Origin: Palaemon carinicauda
Taxonomy: Eukaryota > Arthropoda > Malacostraca > Decapoda > Palaemonidae
Assembly (NCBI RefSeq): GCF_036898095.1
Contig: NC_090735.1
Span: 1,820,888 to 1,884,887 of the forward strand
Reading direction: 5' to 3'
Length of the DNA stretch: 64,000 nt
Position 1 is the first letter of the stretch; each line of letters opens with the position of its first letter. Positions 52,400 to 63,600 of the stretch are shown here, piece by piece. Under the pieces are notes generated by a model. The model saw only the letters and a program-made list of their open reading frames with translations. It was not told where the DNA came from and ran no database searches. A program made the position numbers and the translations under genes.

Positions 52400-55300
52400 C
52401 TGCTTACCTCTTCCTCTGGGAGCTTACCAGGTTCTTTCCCTCCTCGGTTACGGCCCGAGGTTTGGTTCAAGGAAGCCACAGGAAGATCAAGGGTACTTTC
52501 CTCCTCTCGAGCTCAGGCACCTTGGCCTTTCGTCGTTAAGTATCTAACTTGCGGACAAGCTCGATGTTGTACCATCTGGACGCGCTGACTGAGGGCTTCC
52601 TTCGGGTGTCTCATCTGTGGAGGTCGACGACCTCAGACACCCTTCCATCCTTGAGAAGAGTTTGTTTGTGCCCAAGGACAGAGACTTAGACAGCTGCTGT
52701 GCGGAGTAAATCGACTTCCGGTTTCACTCCTCCAAGGCACTTTCTTCCAGACTCTGCAGGGCTCCAGCGCCCTTTTCTTTCAACCACGTCGGCCTAAGTT
52801 ATCGGCTACGACAACTGGGATAAGGTGTCCAATTGCAGTTTCCTCCTGTCAGGAACAGATGGCACGGGAGACTCCCCCGGGGGGGGGGGGGGGGCATAGT
52901 CCTAAAAGGAGTTCACAAACTCTAGGATTGCAGGTTGTTCGCTGGGAGGATGCTTAAGGTTACTCATCCGAATGACAGCTTCCCGATGCCCATTCCCGCA
53001 CAATCTCTGTGAGTAGCCAAGGATATCGCGCCTGCCGTCTCTGTCAGCGAATTCAGTGTCTCTGAACCTCTATGCCATAGTGTCAGCAGAGTTGCCCGGT
53101 TGGGCAGAATGATCCATACCTTAGGCGAAGGTCTTCCTTAGGATCATCGACGGCTTCACCCCCGGCCCCCTCAGTCGATCCTTTCTTGTAAGGAAGGATC
53201 TGAGAGGGGATGTCCATAGTCGACCTCTCAGCCCTGATCAAGTTTGTCGAACAAACTTCGACCAGCGTAGACCAGCAGAATCGATCAGACTGGTAACGAG
53301 GCGACAGGACTCCTTGAACCCTGGATCGGAAGGACGGGTACTTTCAGTTTCCATTCCATCCATCTTCCAGGGTGCTCGTCGAATTCAGCCTAGACTGCAA
53401 GTATTCCTGCTTATGATGCAGTGTGGCTATCCCGCCGTGGCATAGCAGGTTTGTTTCCCCAGAGAACTCTCCCTGCCTTCCTCTTGGCCGCTCAGGTGCA
53501 GGCTTCCGCCTCCTCTGCTGTTTGGAGGGCTGGTCAACTCCGGTAGGCTCGGGTTTCGACCTTCTTCAGCGCCGGGACAAGCTTCCGGATGCTGACCATG
53601 AGTGTGGGCTCATGGTATTTTGCTTGGAGCCTTCTCTTCCTCTGCCTCAACATCTGGAGTATCTGGCCATGATATTGAGTCAACCGCCTTACCACATTGG
53701 AAACCCCGCTTCTCGTCCGTCCAGCGAGGTTAAGCAATGTCGGTACTTGGATGGGTGACCACCTGGCGACGCCAGATTCTGTTACCACATCCTCCGAGCC
53801 TTCCTTTCGGTTGACTGTGGCAAGACTGAGGAGAGTCGCAGTACCTGTTCTCAGTCAAGCAGAGCTTTCAGCCCTACCTTGGAACGTTTCCTAGTTCTTC
53901 TTTCCTCATTGACCCGTCTATAGTCCGAACGGTCGCCTCAGGATAAGTTCCATGTGGGACGATCCAAGTTCCGGTGGCTTCAGGCAATGTTTAACCGGAC
54001 TCCCTGGCCCTATGGGACCAGCGGAACTATTAGACCTGCAATGGGTGTTGACCTATGGAGCCTCTTGATGGTAGTGGATATTCTCGTCCTTTCCCCACAT
54101 TCTTGATGCGGTTCTCGGACTCGTCAAAGGAAAGGGGGGGGGGGCCATGTTCCGGTCCAGGCCTATGGTCAAGACCTGAAGGATACCTCTCCATCATTCA
54201 GGCAGGCTTAAGGGCCTTAGTCTGACCCCTCTTCAGATCTTACAGCTCCTGCCAAGTCGCCCCGTTGCGCGTCGACTTTATTCTAACCAGCAGGGGACGC
54301 ATTTTCACACCTTCACATCTTGCAGTAGAGATACCGGGATGATTGAGATTCTCTCAATACCACCATCGGCTCTCTCATTCCAGGCAGGGGAATGTTTCTC
54401 TCAGACTATCCGAGCAGAGCCTCATAGAGAGAGTGTACCTGGGGGTCTTTGATCTTGGGTAACCAGCAAGTGCTGGTCTGGGGGACCTGATCGCGACAGC
54501 TTGGAACCTCAAGCTTCCGCTATTCTTCCCCCCAGTCTCAGACCCCGAGACTCTGGCAAGATGCATTCCGGTGATGGTGGGACAACTTCGACGCCTGCGT
54601 CTTCCCTCCTTTTTGTCTGTGGACAATGGGTCTCAACAAGACCAGGTTGTCTGTCAACCTTTCAATGGGAGAGCTCCACTGGGACTATGCGCAGAACGGT
54701 TTCTGGACCCTCTGCTTCCCCTGACGGAACTCCCAGGAGAGCTTCTCCCACGGCGCAGACTACTCAAGCAACCACACTGTGACATCTCTCCCGAACCGGG
54801 GTGTCGCTTCGGCTTCATGCCTGGAGACACTACGCTTCCTCCTCTAGAAGAGACAACCCGCTACAGTCGCGGTACGGAGGTCGCGTCATCTGCGATAGTC
54901 ATCCACAGGGGTCTCCCAGGCAAAGTGAAGAGTCTAAGGTGGTTGGTGCCGTGGGAGATATACCTCTTCCCTTGAGGCCTCTTCTCCAGCAATAACGGTC
55001 TTATTGCCTTTCGGCGGGAGGAAACTCCTTTCCGCTCTCGGCAATGAAGCCTGTTGCTCAGCCTTTCCCTGACCTTCAGGCTTAAAGGAATAACTTTTTC
55101 CTGCCCGCTGGATCTATCCTCGCTCATGCGAAGCTACGATCGTCCTTGCCCTAGTCGGAGGAAGACCTCCAACTTGGAGCATGGCTCGGACTTTTAGTCC
55201 TTTAAGAGACCTTCTCAAGACCCTTTTACGACAGGCCTCGGATTGTATTCCGCCTTGGGTCTTCTGCTCACTCTGGCCACGGCCAGTGTGTAAGCAATCT

Positions 55301-56100
55301 TCTTGGTCTCTTACTACTCCCCCCTTTCTAAGGAAGAGGGGAAGGCAACATTCAGGCTTGCTCCTGAGTTGTTGGCTAGACTCAGAATCTGAGGTTCCCG
55401 GCCCTTTGGTCCGATTCATTCAAGATTTCGAGTCTCCATTCTGTGTCTGATGTCCCAAGACCTCTTTCTTGCCAGTAAGGAATCGAGAGGTTAGCGCTGG
55501 GAACAGCTGCAGTTTGTCCTCAGTTGCAGCTGATTTGGGAACACAAGGAGGACATGGGGGGAGAGTCACCAGTATACCTCTTCAGCCCGGACTCAAGGAC
55601 ATTCATCTCGACCTGTCTTCAGACCCTCCCCCGTCACGTCGCCCTACAGCACGATGTTGGATACATCGCAACGTCCCTCGCCTTCGAGTAATACTACTCT
55701 GTGACGCAGGTGCTACAAGCTGGAGTCTGGAAGCGTCTGATGACCTTCGCAGCCCGCTTCCTGCAGGGCTTGACCCACAGGAGTCTCGATACGTTTTCTA
55801 TCGCTCTGTGGTGGCTACACAACAGCTGGTCTAACCTCAGGTTCCTTTTTGGACAGGTAGCAGAAGGTTGAGGGCATTGTTATCAGGTTTTAGTCTGCAT
55901 GAACGAAAGAAGTATGTCTGGCCCTTACTTCTTTCTTCATCATCCCCTCTACGGGGAAGCAGCATCCTGGTCTCTGCATAGCTGACCTCGAACCTCTGCA
56001 GGTAAACCATGCTTCCTTGTGTTCCGAGTATTGAGTCAATACTGTCGCGTCCCCCATACCCTGACGAGGTGGTATTGGGAACGTCCTAACCCAGAGTTCC
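52400..56100 (+). pseudogene. Decayed RT-RNase H (and probably YR) region of element F
   Basis: Short matches appear in order but in different frames: VDLSALIKFVEQTS (about 53220) and GYFQFPFHPSSRVL (about 53338) of RT, and a reading like FSDSSKERGG (about 54110) that resembles the RNase H F-S-D-A-S motif. Between the RT and RNase H parts lies the 5S-like insert. No YxDD or YR catalytic motif could be read with certainty; the part at 55181-55450 may be YR-derived. Whether the frameshifts are biological or assembly errors cannot be told from the sequence alone. Confidence 0.5.
53679..53788 (+). pseudogene. 5S rRNA-derived sequence inside element F
   Basis: The 110 bp align with eukaryotic 5S rRNA in order: GTCAACCGCCTTACCACATT, TTCTCGTCC, the A-box-like GCGAGGTTAAGCAATGTC, and a complete C-box region TACTTGGATGGGTGACCACC followed by TGG. 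About 9-10 bases are missing just before the C box (where 5S has GGGCGCGGTCA or similar), and the ends do not pair well, so it is not a normal 5S gene. It may be a 5S-derived pseudogene or the head of a 5S-type SINE (SINE3). It lies in the pol region of F. Confidence 0.8.
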
Positions 56101-56311
56101 TTCTGGAACTCCAGGTCAACTGCCTAGGACGGGTCACACTTCTTCCTTCACACACAAGCTTACGTAGGCCACATGGTTCCTTGCGGAGCAAGGAACTTGT
56201 GAGGTGCAGGGACTCCTTTTCTCGAGTGCGACTCACTCGGATTCTGAGTCCCCGGGTAAAGCCAAAGCCAGTATGGCTGGGGACTTTCCAACCTTCCTAA
56301 GGGATAAGTCA

Positions 56312-56412
56312 CCCTTTGTAAATAGCGTGGTTTGTATTTCGGTTACGGAACAAATGACAAATTCGAAGATAATTTGTATTTTTCCTAACCATACAAACCT
56401 TAGCTATTTACA
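56312..56412 (+). repeat. Internal complementary region of element F
   Basis: 56312-56353 is the exact reverse complement of the left end 48938-48979. The remainder (ATGACAAATTCGAAGATAAT onward to TAGCTATTTACA) is the reverse complement of the right end near 56608-56666. This is the clearest ICR of clade 2. Confidence 0.9.
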
Positions 56413-56458
56413 CATATTTGCCCGCCAGCCCTGTCCCCCAAGACAAGTCCTACCTCTA

Positions 56459-56668
56459 AGTGAAAGTGAGTATTCACCTGTGTGTGAGGGGGAGAGGGGT
56501 AGCTAGCTACCACTCCCCTACCCCCCCGCTAACTAGCGCGGGGGTAATACACCCTCGTTAAATTCTAATGGCTCGCCATTTCAGCTACGCTAAAAAGTAA
56601 TACCCTTTGTAAATAGCTAAGGTTTGTATGGTTAGGAAAAATACAAATTATCTTCGAATTTGTCATTT
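56459..56668 (-). repeat. Right inverted terminal repeat of element F
   Basis: Inverted match of the left ITR, plus a right-specific outer end (GGTTTGTATGGTTAGGAAAA onward). It ends in GTCATTT, after which element E resumes. Confidence 0.88.
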
Positions 56669-59600
56669 TTATCCCTTGGGGTCATCCTCGAGGTCAAAGA
56701 AGGCCTCACTGCCATTCTCCATCCCCAGTACTCTTCCCTCTGACTCTTGTCTGTTGGTCTCCTCCTGGGCCCAATTGGAGAAGATTTGTGATCCTTTTAT
56801 ATATAAGACAAGCGTCAGGGCAAGGAGTTCCTTCAATTTCCATCAGTGAAATGGGAGAACCTCCTCCTCAGGGGAAACCTTTCCAGAGAAATGATGCCCT
56901 ACGAGTTTTGTGGCCCTACTTGGAGTTGGCAGGGTTGCCTTCTGAGGAATGGCTGAATCAGGCCTTGGTCTCCAGACAGCAGCAGTAACAGCAAGCAGCC
57001 CCTGCCTCAGAGGACATTGGTCCTTGGTTTCCTCTGAGGGGCCCTCTGTAGAGTCCATTTCACCTTCGGGAGCTTTGAAGAGAGAGAATTCTCCCAAGTA
57101 CCCTTTTTGAGAGAAGCACTTCAGTTTCTGCTTCTCCAGATGGAAGGTCCACGAAGTGAGAGCCTAACCCTAACCCAAAGGAGGATTCTTCAGAGCATGC
57201 TCACAGGGTTGTTCCTCAACCTCTGCCAGATTTGTCCTTTTCAGAGGAGGAGCGTAGACGTGCCATGGTTAGGCAGTCTACCTCCTCCAGATCTTGCAGA
57301 GACGACTCACCAGCATGCGTTTCCCCTGGAAGTGCTTCTTCAGAGACCTCACCTAGATATTTCTCATCCAAATGCTCCTCAACCAAACAAGTCTCCTGAG
57401 CGCATCTCATCCAGACACACATCCAAATGCACCTCAACTTGACGAAAGACTCCTAAACACAAGTCTCCCTGATATGCCTCACTTAAACGCACCTTATTCA
57501 GATATTCTTCACCATCGAGCACCTTAACCAGATGGTCTCGTTCCAGACCCGCTTTTCTAGTGCGCACCTCCTCCAAGCGTGCGTAATCTAAATACGAGGT
57601 ATCAACTCGCACCTCACCAAATATTTCACCCAGATGCACCTCATCTGAACGTGATTCAATGGATCGTAGATCATCCAGATGCTCTTTGCATTATCAGGTT
57701 TCACCTAAGCAATGAGTCTTCACATGAATGCACCTCACATAGACATACAGTACTCATAAACCTCTTTTTCTGGACACACATCTCCCAGGCGCTCCGGAGA
57801 CAAAAAAGCTTCCCCTAGTGCGTCTCCTGCTCCAGGGCCAAAAGTAGCCAAGGCAATTCCACCCAAGTTTAACCAGAGGTTCCTACATCAACATCTTGCG
57901 CCGATAAAGTAGACGACAGAAGACGCAAAAAGAAGGAAGCCTCAGATTACTCTTCCTAGAGGGGATAATCATTGTAGGATACACAGAGGCTCCTTATCCC
58001 CAAGGGAAATTACCCTAGTGGATAATCATAGGCTTTCGCCTTTGGAATTTGAAACTTCAACTCGTTCTCCCACCAATAAGAGACAGAGAAAGAAGGAACG
58101 GGACAGACATGCAGCAGCGCAAGATCCCGAGTTAGCAGAGGACAAGAAACAGTCCTTGAGTCACCTTTCAGCCTTGGTCACTACTTCCTGTCTGAGGGAA
58201 TCCAAAGATTCCAAAACCAAGCCAAAAAGGAGTGTAGCTCCTTCATAAGTTCTCAGGCTTCCTATGTCCAACCAGGATGCGCAAGCTGTAGGAGATGCCA
58301 GCAAAGAAACAGCGCCTGCATGTCTTCCATCCCAGTCCTCTAAGGGTGGGAGAGCGAGATTTTGACGACCTTTTTCGAGCCCTGCTAAGCACAGTCTTTG
58401 AGAGAGAGGATTTCGATTTGGACATGGTTTCTGGTGAATCAGATGGAATTCTCCCAAATCCAACTGGGTCCAAGACCAAGATACAGATAAGGCCGAGTCC
58501 GACTCTATTTTCCTCCAATGTATCCAAAAGGTAAACAGCCTTGGAGAAGCTCCTTCATCTCCTCCGAAGAGAAGAAAAGTCGTCATCTACCGACTTTGTC
58601 AGTCACCCGGTAGCTCAAAGCCTTGTTTAGACCTTCCGGGGTCAATCTTGGCTCCGGACGCTCTAGACTAAGCAGATTCCTAGGTTTCCACAGGGAAAGA
58701 CTTATTCCATCAGCATTTACCCATCAGTGGAAATGCCTCAAAATGTGGGGTTTTCCCTTCTCCCCTTCCTCAGAAGCCTCCAGTAATAACGTTAACTCTG
58801 GGTGTGTTACGGTCAGCTATATCAAACTCATAGTTTATGTGAAATGTACTTCAATTTCTTTTTCTGTTATTAATTAATTTAGCATAAAAAACCAGCAAAA
58901 CAGTAACAGCAAAAGAAAATAATAACCAGAAAACATTAACTATAACTATATTTAAGATTACTGTAAATATAAATACAGTATTTATATTTTACAATATTCA
59001 GCAAAAACTCACAGTTCATCTGTTAATAGTAATCTACAGAGATTCGTCGTGTTTTGATACAGGCCTGTGTTTTATAAGTCCATGATTTGAGATTCAGATG
59101 AATATAGGATCGGCGACAAACGAAGGTAAAGCAGCAAAATTTCAGAACGCAGTTCCGAATGCAAAAGATAACAATCCAGAACACAGCTTTTGATGATATT
59201 TGATCTTCCAAGGTTTATTTGTTATTTTAGTATACTGTATCAGCAGTTTGTAGTAATGGAAGAAATTTAGTAGTGTCACCGAAATGTCTCCACAAGAGTC
59301 CCCTCTCCAACTCGTCAATCATCCTTTTATATCGGGACCTTTTTTTTCTTGAAAGTACCTGGTTGTCTAGGGAAAACTATAATATGCAACATGCATGCTG
59401 GATATGACAATAAGATGCAAGAAATATCCATAAGTTCTTGCTCTAGAATACAGATACTATACGGTATCTTTGAGTTACAAATCGTTACAATACAGTATCT
59501 TTAATTTTGAAATTAATATCTAATATGTAAAAATAAACCTTTCTTACAGGTTCTAAATTATAACACTATATTGATGAATTTAATCTACAGTATTTATAAC

Positions 59601-60140
59601 AGCATTGGTCAGCTACTTGGCCAAAACTGAAGACCTGTCTGACCCTGACAAGATGTGAGCTATGAGTGACATGGTATTTCCTGGTGCTAGAGCCACAGAG
59701 TCCCTTGCTTAACAAGCTGCTAACCTGTGGGACAACTGGGTCCTCAAAAGACATGATGCCGTAGACACCAGGTTCACAGAATCATCGATCGCTGAATGTC
59801 TTAACCTTCATAATGTCTCTATTACAAGTTCAGCACTCGTTCCTACTGAGGAGGTAGAAACTACAACCAACATGAGGAGGAAGTCAGTCAGGATTCCTTG
59901 CTTAAGCAGGGAGTTTCATCCCATCAACCACAGTCTGCCTCCACCTCTGCACAGACTAAAGCTGCAACATTATCCTTGCAGCTCCACAAGCAACCTCAGA
60001 GGAACAACTTTCAGCTCTTTCAGGCTAGTCAGAGACCTTTCATTGGCAGAAGAAAGGATTGAGGATGACGACCCCATTAGGAAAGGCAATTCTCTAGCAA
60101 TACCCCCAGTGGAAGGATGCCTGCAAAGCAGTTGAAGAAG
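56669..60140 (+). pseudogene. gag-like remnant of element E
   Basis: The region continues the gag started before F. Short frames are proline/serine-rich and, at 57290-57800, hold a degenerate repeated text around HPDAPHLN and SSRHTSKC that resembles the variable Gag region of I and J. The last part (about 59690-60135) reads AANLWDNWVLKRHDAV then TRFTESSIAE, a Gag C-terminal segment I recognise from other DIRS-like elements (N-L-W-x-N-W-V-L-K-R-R-D), ending before RT. Frames are broken in many places, and an AT-rich block at 58830-59560 interrupts it. Confidence 0.55.
58830..59560. other. AT-rich block inside element E
   Basis: Base composition changes sharply from the flanking gag DNA; the block is rich in A and T with no frame or terminal repeats I can identify. 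It may be an unrecognised insertion such as a MITE. Confidence 0.35.
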
Positions 60141-60244
60141 GGTTGGTACTAGGCAGAGGAATGGACAGTAAATGTCCTCTGTCATGGGTACCTCTCCCCA
60201 TTCATCAGCTCTCTTCCTCCTCTGATTCTACCTCCACTGACAAT

Positions 60245-61600
60245 ATCATCATATTGCCAGGTACTTATTGGCAAAAGATCTTGCCTTTCGTGCTGGAAGT
60301 CCAATCTATGCTGGAGAAGGGCACTCTCCAGAAGATCGACGACGGCTCGCCAAGCCTCTTCAATCTACTCTTTATTATAAAGGTGTTTGGAGACTGGAGA
60401 CCAGTTATCGATCTCTCAGCCCTGAAGTAGTTTGTCCGTGAAATGCGGTTTAAGATGGAGACAGCAGCAATGATCAGACAAGCAATCAGGTCTTTGGACT
60501 TTATGTTGACTATCTGTAGGATGCATATTTTCAGATCCCGATTCATCCTTCTAAAAAATACTTTCAACTAGTAGGGGCCAACAAGGTACAGTATTACAGT
60601 TCAGGGTTCTTTGCTGCGGCCTCTTGACAGATCCTTAGGTTTTTACCCGAGCCTTCACTGTAGTTTTAGCATGGGCACATGCCAATGGAATTTATCTGCT
60701 TTCTTATCTGGACAACTGGCTTGTGCTGGTAGACTCGGAAGAAACCCATCTCCTTCCCTGAGACAGACTTTTTCATTTTGCCACGATCCAGGGATTGTTG
60801 AGAACCGAAAAAAGTCTGTGTTGGTACCCATGTAAAGACTCCCATACCTAAGGCATGAACATCAACATGGTCCTTGGAGGATTTTTTAGTCTTAGGATGG
60901 TATTTATTGCTTGAGAAACGTAGGGCTTCCCTTCCTTCGGTAGCCCCAAGGCTAGCACGTCAGTGGCAGAAACTACTAATGCACCTGACATCTCTGAAGC
61001 ATCTGATGCCGAGCAGTCATCTTCACTTTCAGTCGCTACTGTGGGAGCTGAAAGGCCATTGGTCTTAGCATCTTGACCATCCCCTCTTACTGTTACCAAT
61101 AGAGAAAGAGGCCAAAAGGGATTTGGGATGGTGGCTGGATTAGTCAAATCTTTTTTAAGAGGTTGTCCTCTCTTAACACCACCCAGAATTTCTGCTCTTC
61201 ACTGATGCATCCAAGGATGCTTTGGGAGCTCACCTCCATCTACATTTGGTTTCATGATAGTTGTCCAGTCAGGATTACCAAGACCACATCAATATGTTGG
61301 AGCTGAAGGCTGCTTTCCTGGCATTTCAACATTATAGCTCTCTTTTGACCAGTCTCTCTGTGGTGTTGATAAAATAAAACCACCATAGTGGCCTACGTCA
61401 ACAAACAAGGAGGAGCAGTAATGCTACAGCTTTGTCAGGTTGTGGTAGAAACCCTTGAATGAGCAGAGCTAAACTCTATTTACCTGACGGCTCATTTCAT
61501 TCCGAGTAAGAGGAATATACTGTAGTGGCAGACAAGTTGAGCAAGAAGATACAAATAGTTGACTTAGAATGGTCTTTGAGTCCTCAGATAACAACAGAGA
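60245..61600 (+). pseudogene. RT-RNase H remnant of element E
   Basis: RT begins GTYWQKILPFVLEVQSMLEK, then GSPSLFNLLFIIK and WRPVIDLSALK followed by a stop; DLSAL is the RT-1 region motif. Later scraps resemble SLDFMLTI-RMHIFRSRF, which corresponds to the S-L-D-L-x-D-A-Y-F-Q-I-P segment read with a shift, but no YxDD could be found. RNase H is seen at about 61190 (LLFTDASKDALGAHLH), 61300 (MLELKAAFLAFQ), 61390 (VAYVNKQGG) and 61530 (VADKLSKK). The family differs clearly from A-D. Many stops exclude function. Confidence 0.72.
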
Positions 61601-61673
61601 TGCTGATTGTGTTCAGTTTGCCCACAATAGGCATGTTTGGGACCACACTAAAAGCACCCTGAATCAGGTTTGA

Positions 61674-62820
61674 GTGACGCTTCCTCAACTTGACTCCTGT
61701 GATCCCAAGATGACATCAGCAAGAATGGTACCTGGACCCTCTACTTCTGTTGATAGAGACTCCGAGGGAATTGCCTCTTCTTCTCGTCCTGTTATGCCAA
61801 CCACTTGCTGGAATATTCTACAATGCAGTGGAATCCCTTTTACTTCACGCATGGAAGTTATCCAGCATCTCTTTTTAGAGAAAGTGTTTTCACACAAGTT
61901 TGTGCAAGAGATGTCTGGATACCTCCGTGCATCAAAGCCAAGTGGTCCATCTGTGGTTGGTGTTGTGGAAGGGGTTACTCTCCTCTCGGAGCCACAATTT
62001 CGCTCATGGCCAACTTTTTGCTCTACCTCCATAAGGAGAAACTGCTCCATTTCAGCAGTAAAAGGCTATAGCTCAACCTTAAGCCAAGTCTTTAGAGTAA
62101 AGGGAGTAGATATTTCTTCTTCAGCGGAACTCTCAATGCTCAGACAGAGCTTCAAACAGACCTGTCCTTCAGTCGAAGTGAGACCATCCCCCTGGAATGA
62201 TATCAAGAGGCCACCCTACAAACTCTAGGGGCTTGTCTCAGAAAGGGACCTTACCCTTAAAATAGTTTTCCTGCTTGGCTAAATAAGTCAGTGAGCTGCA
62301 TGGTCTCTCTTTTAACATTTTCCATTCAAGGGGATAGAGGCAGGTCTCATTCTCCTTTGTCCCTGAGTTTGGTGCCAAAACCCAGAATCCTTCAGTTTGG
62401 GATTTCAGGAATTTATCTTTTCAGATCAGTTGTCATTGTGTCCTGTGAGGACACTGAGGCATTATTTCAAATGTACGCACGCAGTTAGACAACACATGCA
62501 ACATCTTTTTGTCCGCACAAGGAGAGTGAAGAAGAAAGTAACTAAAGACACAATTTCTTCCTGGTTAAGGGAGGTCATTGACCGAACCCTTTCACCACCT
62601 TCGCCTTCCACAGAAAGGTCCCAAGTCAGAGCTCATGAAATCAGAAGGGTTGGTGCATCTTTAGCTTTTAAAAAGAATCTCTGTGACGTAATACTGTAAG
62701 GCAGGTGCGTGGAAATGCCAAATGATGCTTACTGCCCACTATCTGTGGGATGTGACCCACAGATCTCCGGACACATTTTCGTTAGGTATTGTTGTAGCTG
62801 CACAGGAGGTGGTAGACTAA
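61674..62820 (+). pseudogene. Tyrosine recombinase remnant of element E
   Basis: The N-terminal part reads ISAVKGYSSTLSQVFRVKGV, the segment before the catalytic domain (compare TIKGYRSMLAAVFRHRGLD in B). The C-terminal part has VRAHEIRRVGASLAFKKN with the H-x-x-R motif. Past a stop comes AGAWKCQMMLTAHYLWDVTH, with the expected W and a tyrosine at the nucleophile position, then FSLGIVVAAQEVVD before TAA near 62819. The first catalytic arginine lies in a degenerate part around 62270-62300 (reading KSVSCMVSLL). It is disrupted by shifts near 62050 and 62230 and by a stop at 62697. Confidence 0.72.
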
Positions 62821-63334
62821 CCTCTGCTCCTTACAGGACCATTAACATCAGATTCAAGGGCAAAGGTTATGAGTGTGTTAAGGTTTAAAGTAAATAATGA
62901 CTGGCCTTTTCGTTTTCTTTCAATCTTCCCCTCTTTTGGGGTACATCAAAAGCCTTGCCCTTGATATGACTGCAGGTAAGCCCCACTCAGCAGTTGCCAT
63001 TCTATACTCAGGTGTAAAAGTCTTTTCCTCACACCCCTTATGAGGGGAAGTATGACATAAATGGACAGACCCATAGCTATACTGTATATATACCATATAG
63101 ATGGTTTCAGACAAATCCATTACATATTTAAGCCAAATCTTACAACGCAGACATTCGGCTTAGAACAGCCTTTTATGCCAGGACTGTGTACCAGCTATTA
63201 TTACTCACTACTAGTTCATATGTTAGGATCCTTAACTCTTTCAGCATCACAAAGCACAAATTTTTGGCATTCGGACATGTTACCAGGCAGTTGGAAATGA
63301 GACTCCTCCCACTTAAGGATGAGCCACCTATATA

Positions 63335-63430
63335 AAGGACGAGGGTTTATATATTGATTGAGAACAAATGACAAATTTTTAAGTAATTTGGATTTTTCAT
63401 AACTAAATTATATAAACTTGAGTTCTTTAC
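63335..63430 (+). repeat. Internal complementary region of element E
   Basis: GGACGAGGGTTTATATATTG, GAGAACAAATGACAAATTTT, then TTTTTCATAACTAAATTATA and GAGTTCTTTACTCATAC match the plan and core sequence of the ICRs of F and G. The corresponding terminal ends of E are missing, so pairing cannot be confirmed in this copy. Confidence 0.6.
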
Positions 63431-63600
63431 TCATACTTTTGTATCATCACCAACCTCTTAGAAAGTCACAGCTGCAATCAAAGTGGTTTTTCCGTGAGCA
63501 GACAAGGGGTTGGAGCTTCCCCGGTACTGGACCAGTAACTACCGGTCAGTTGTTGATATCTCATTGTAATTTTTACTGCCGTATTCCAGGTAACTGAAAA

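Larger units (their letters stand above)
48936..56668 (+). mobile_element. DIRS-like element F (clade 2), nested in E, recent but with broken coding
   Basis: The ITRs (48936-49125 and 56459-56668) are almost identical over about 150 bp. The left outer end (TTTGTTCCGTAACCGAAATA onward) and the right outer end are both complementary to the ICR at 56312-56412, where they are fused as GGAACAAATGACAAAT. The flanks show a shared ATTT: GGG-ATTT on the left and GTC-ATTT on the right. Inside are a gag region with three minisatellites, RT and RNase H scraps, a 5S-like insert, and no long RT or YR frame. High ITR identity with dead coding suggests mobilisation in trans, or many assembly frameshifts (poly-G runs at about 52880 and 54130). 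Confidence 0.85.
48740..63600 (+). mobile_element. Degenerate DIRS-like element E (clade 2), split by insertion of F
   Basis: Two parts belong together: 48740-48935 (gag start) and 56669-63600 (rest of gag, RT, RNase H, YR, ICR). Element F sits between them at an ATTT site. Coding is heavily decayed. An AT-rich block at about 58830-59560 may be another insertion. The ICR at 63335-63430 carries the clade 2 core GAACAAATGACAAATTTTTA. The right ITR stops at about 63590 without the expected terminal motif, so the 3' end is truncated. Same orientation as all other DIRS-like copies here. Confidence 0.7.

Noticed and set aside
53679..53788. A functional 5S rRNA gene
   Set aside because: About ten internal bases are missing, the terminal stem does not pair and there is no T-run terminator directly after it.
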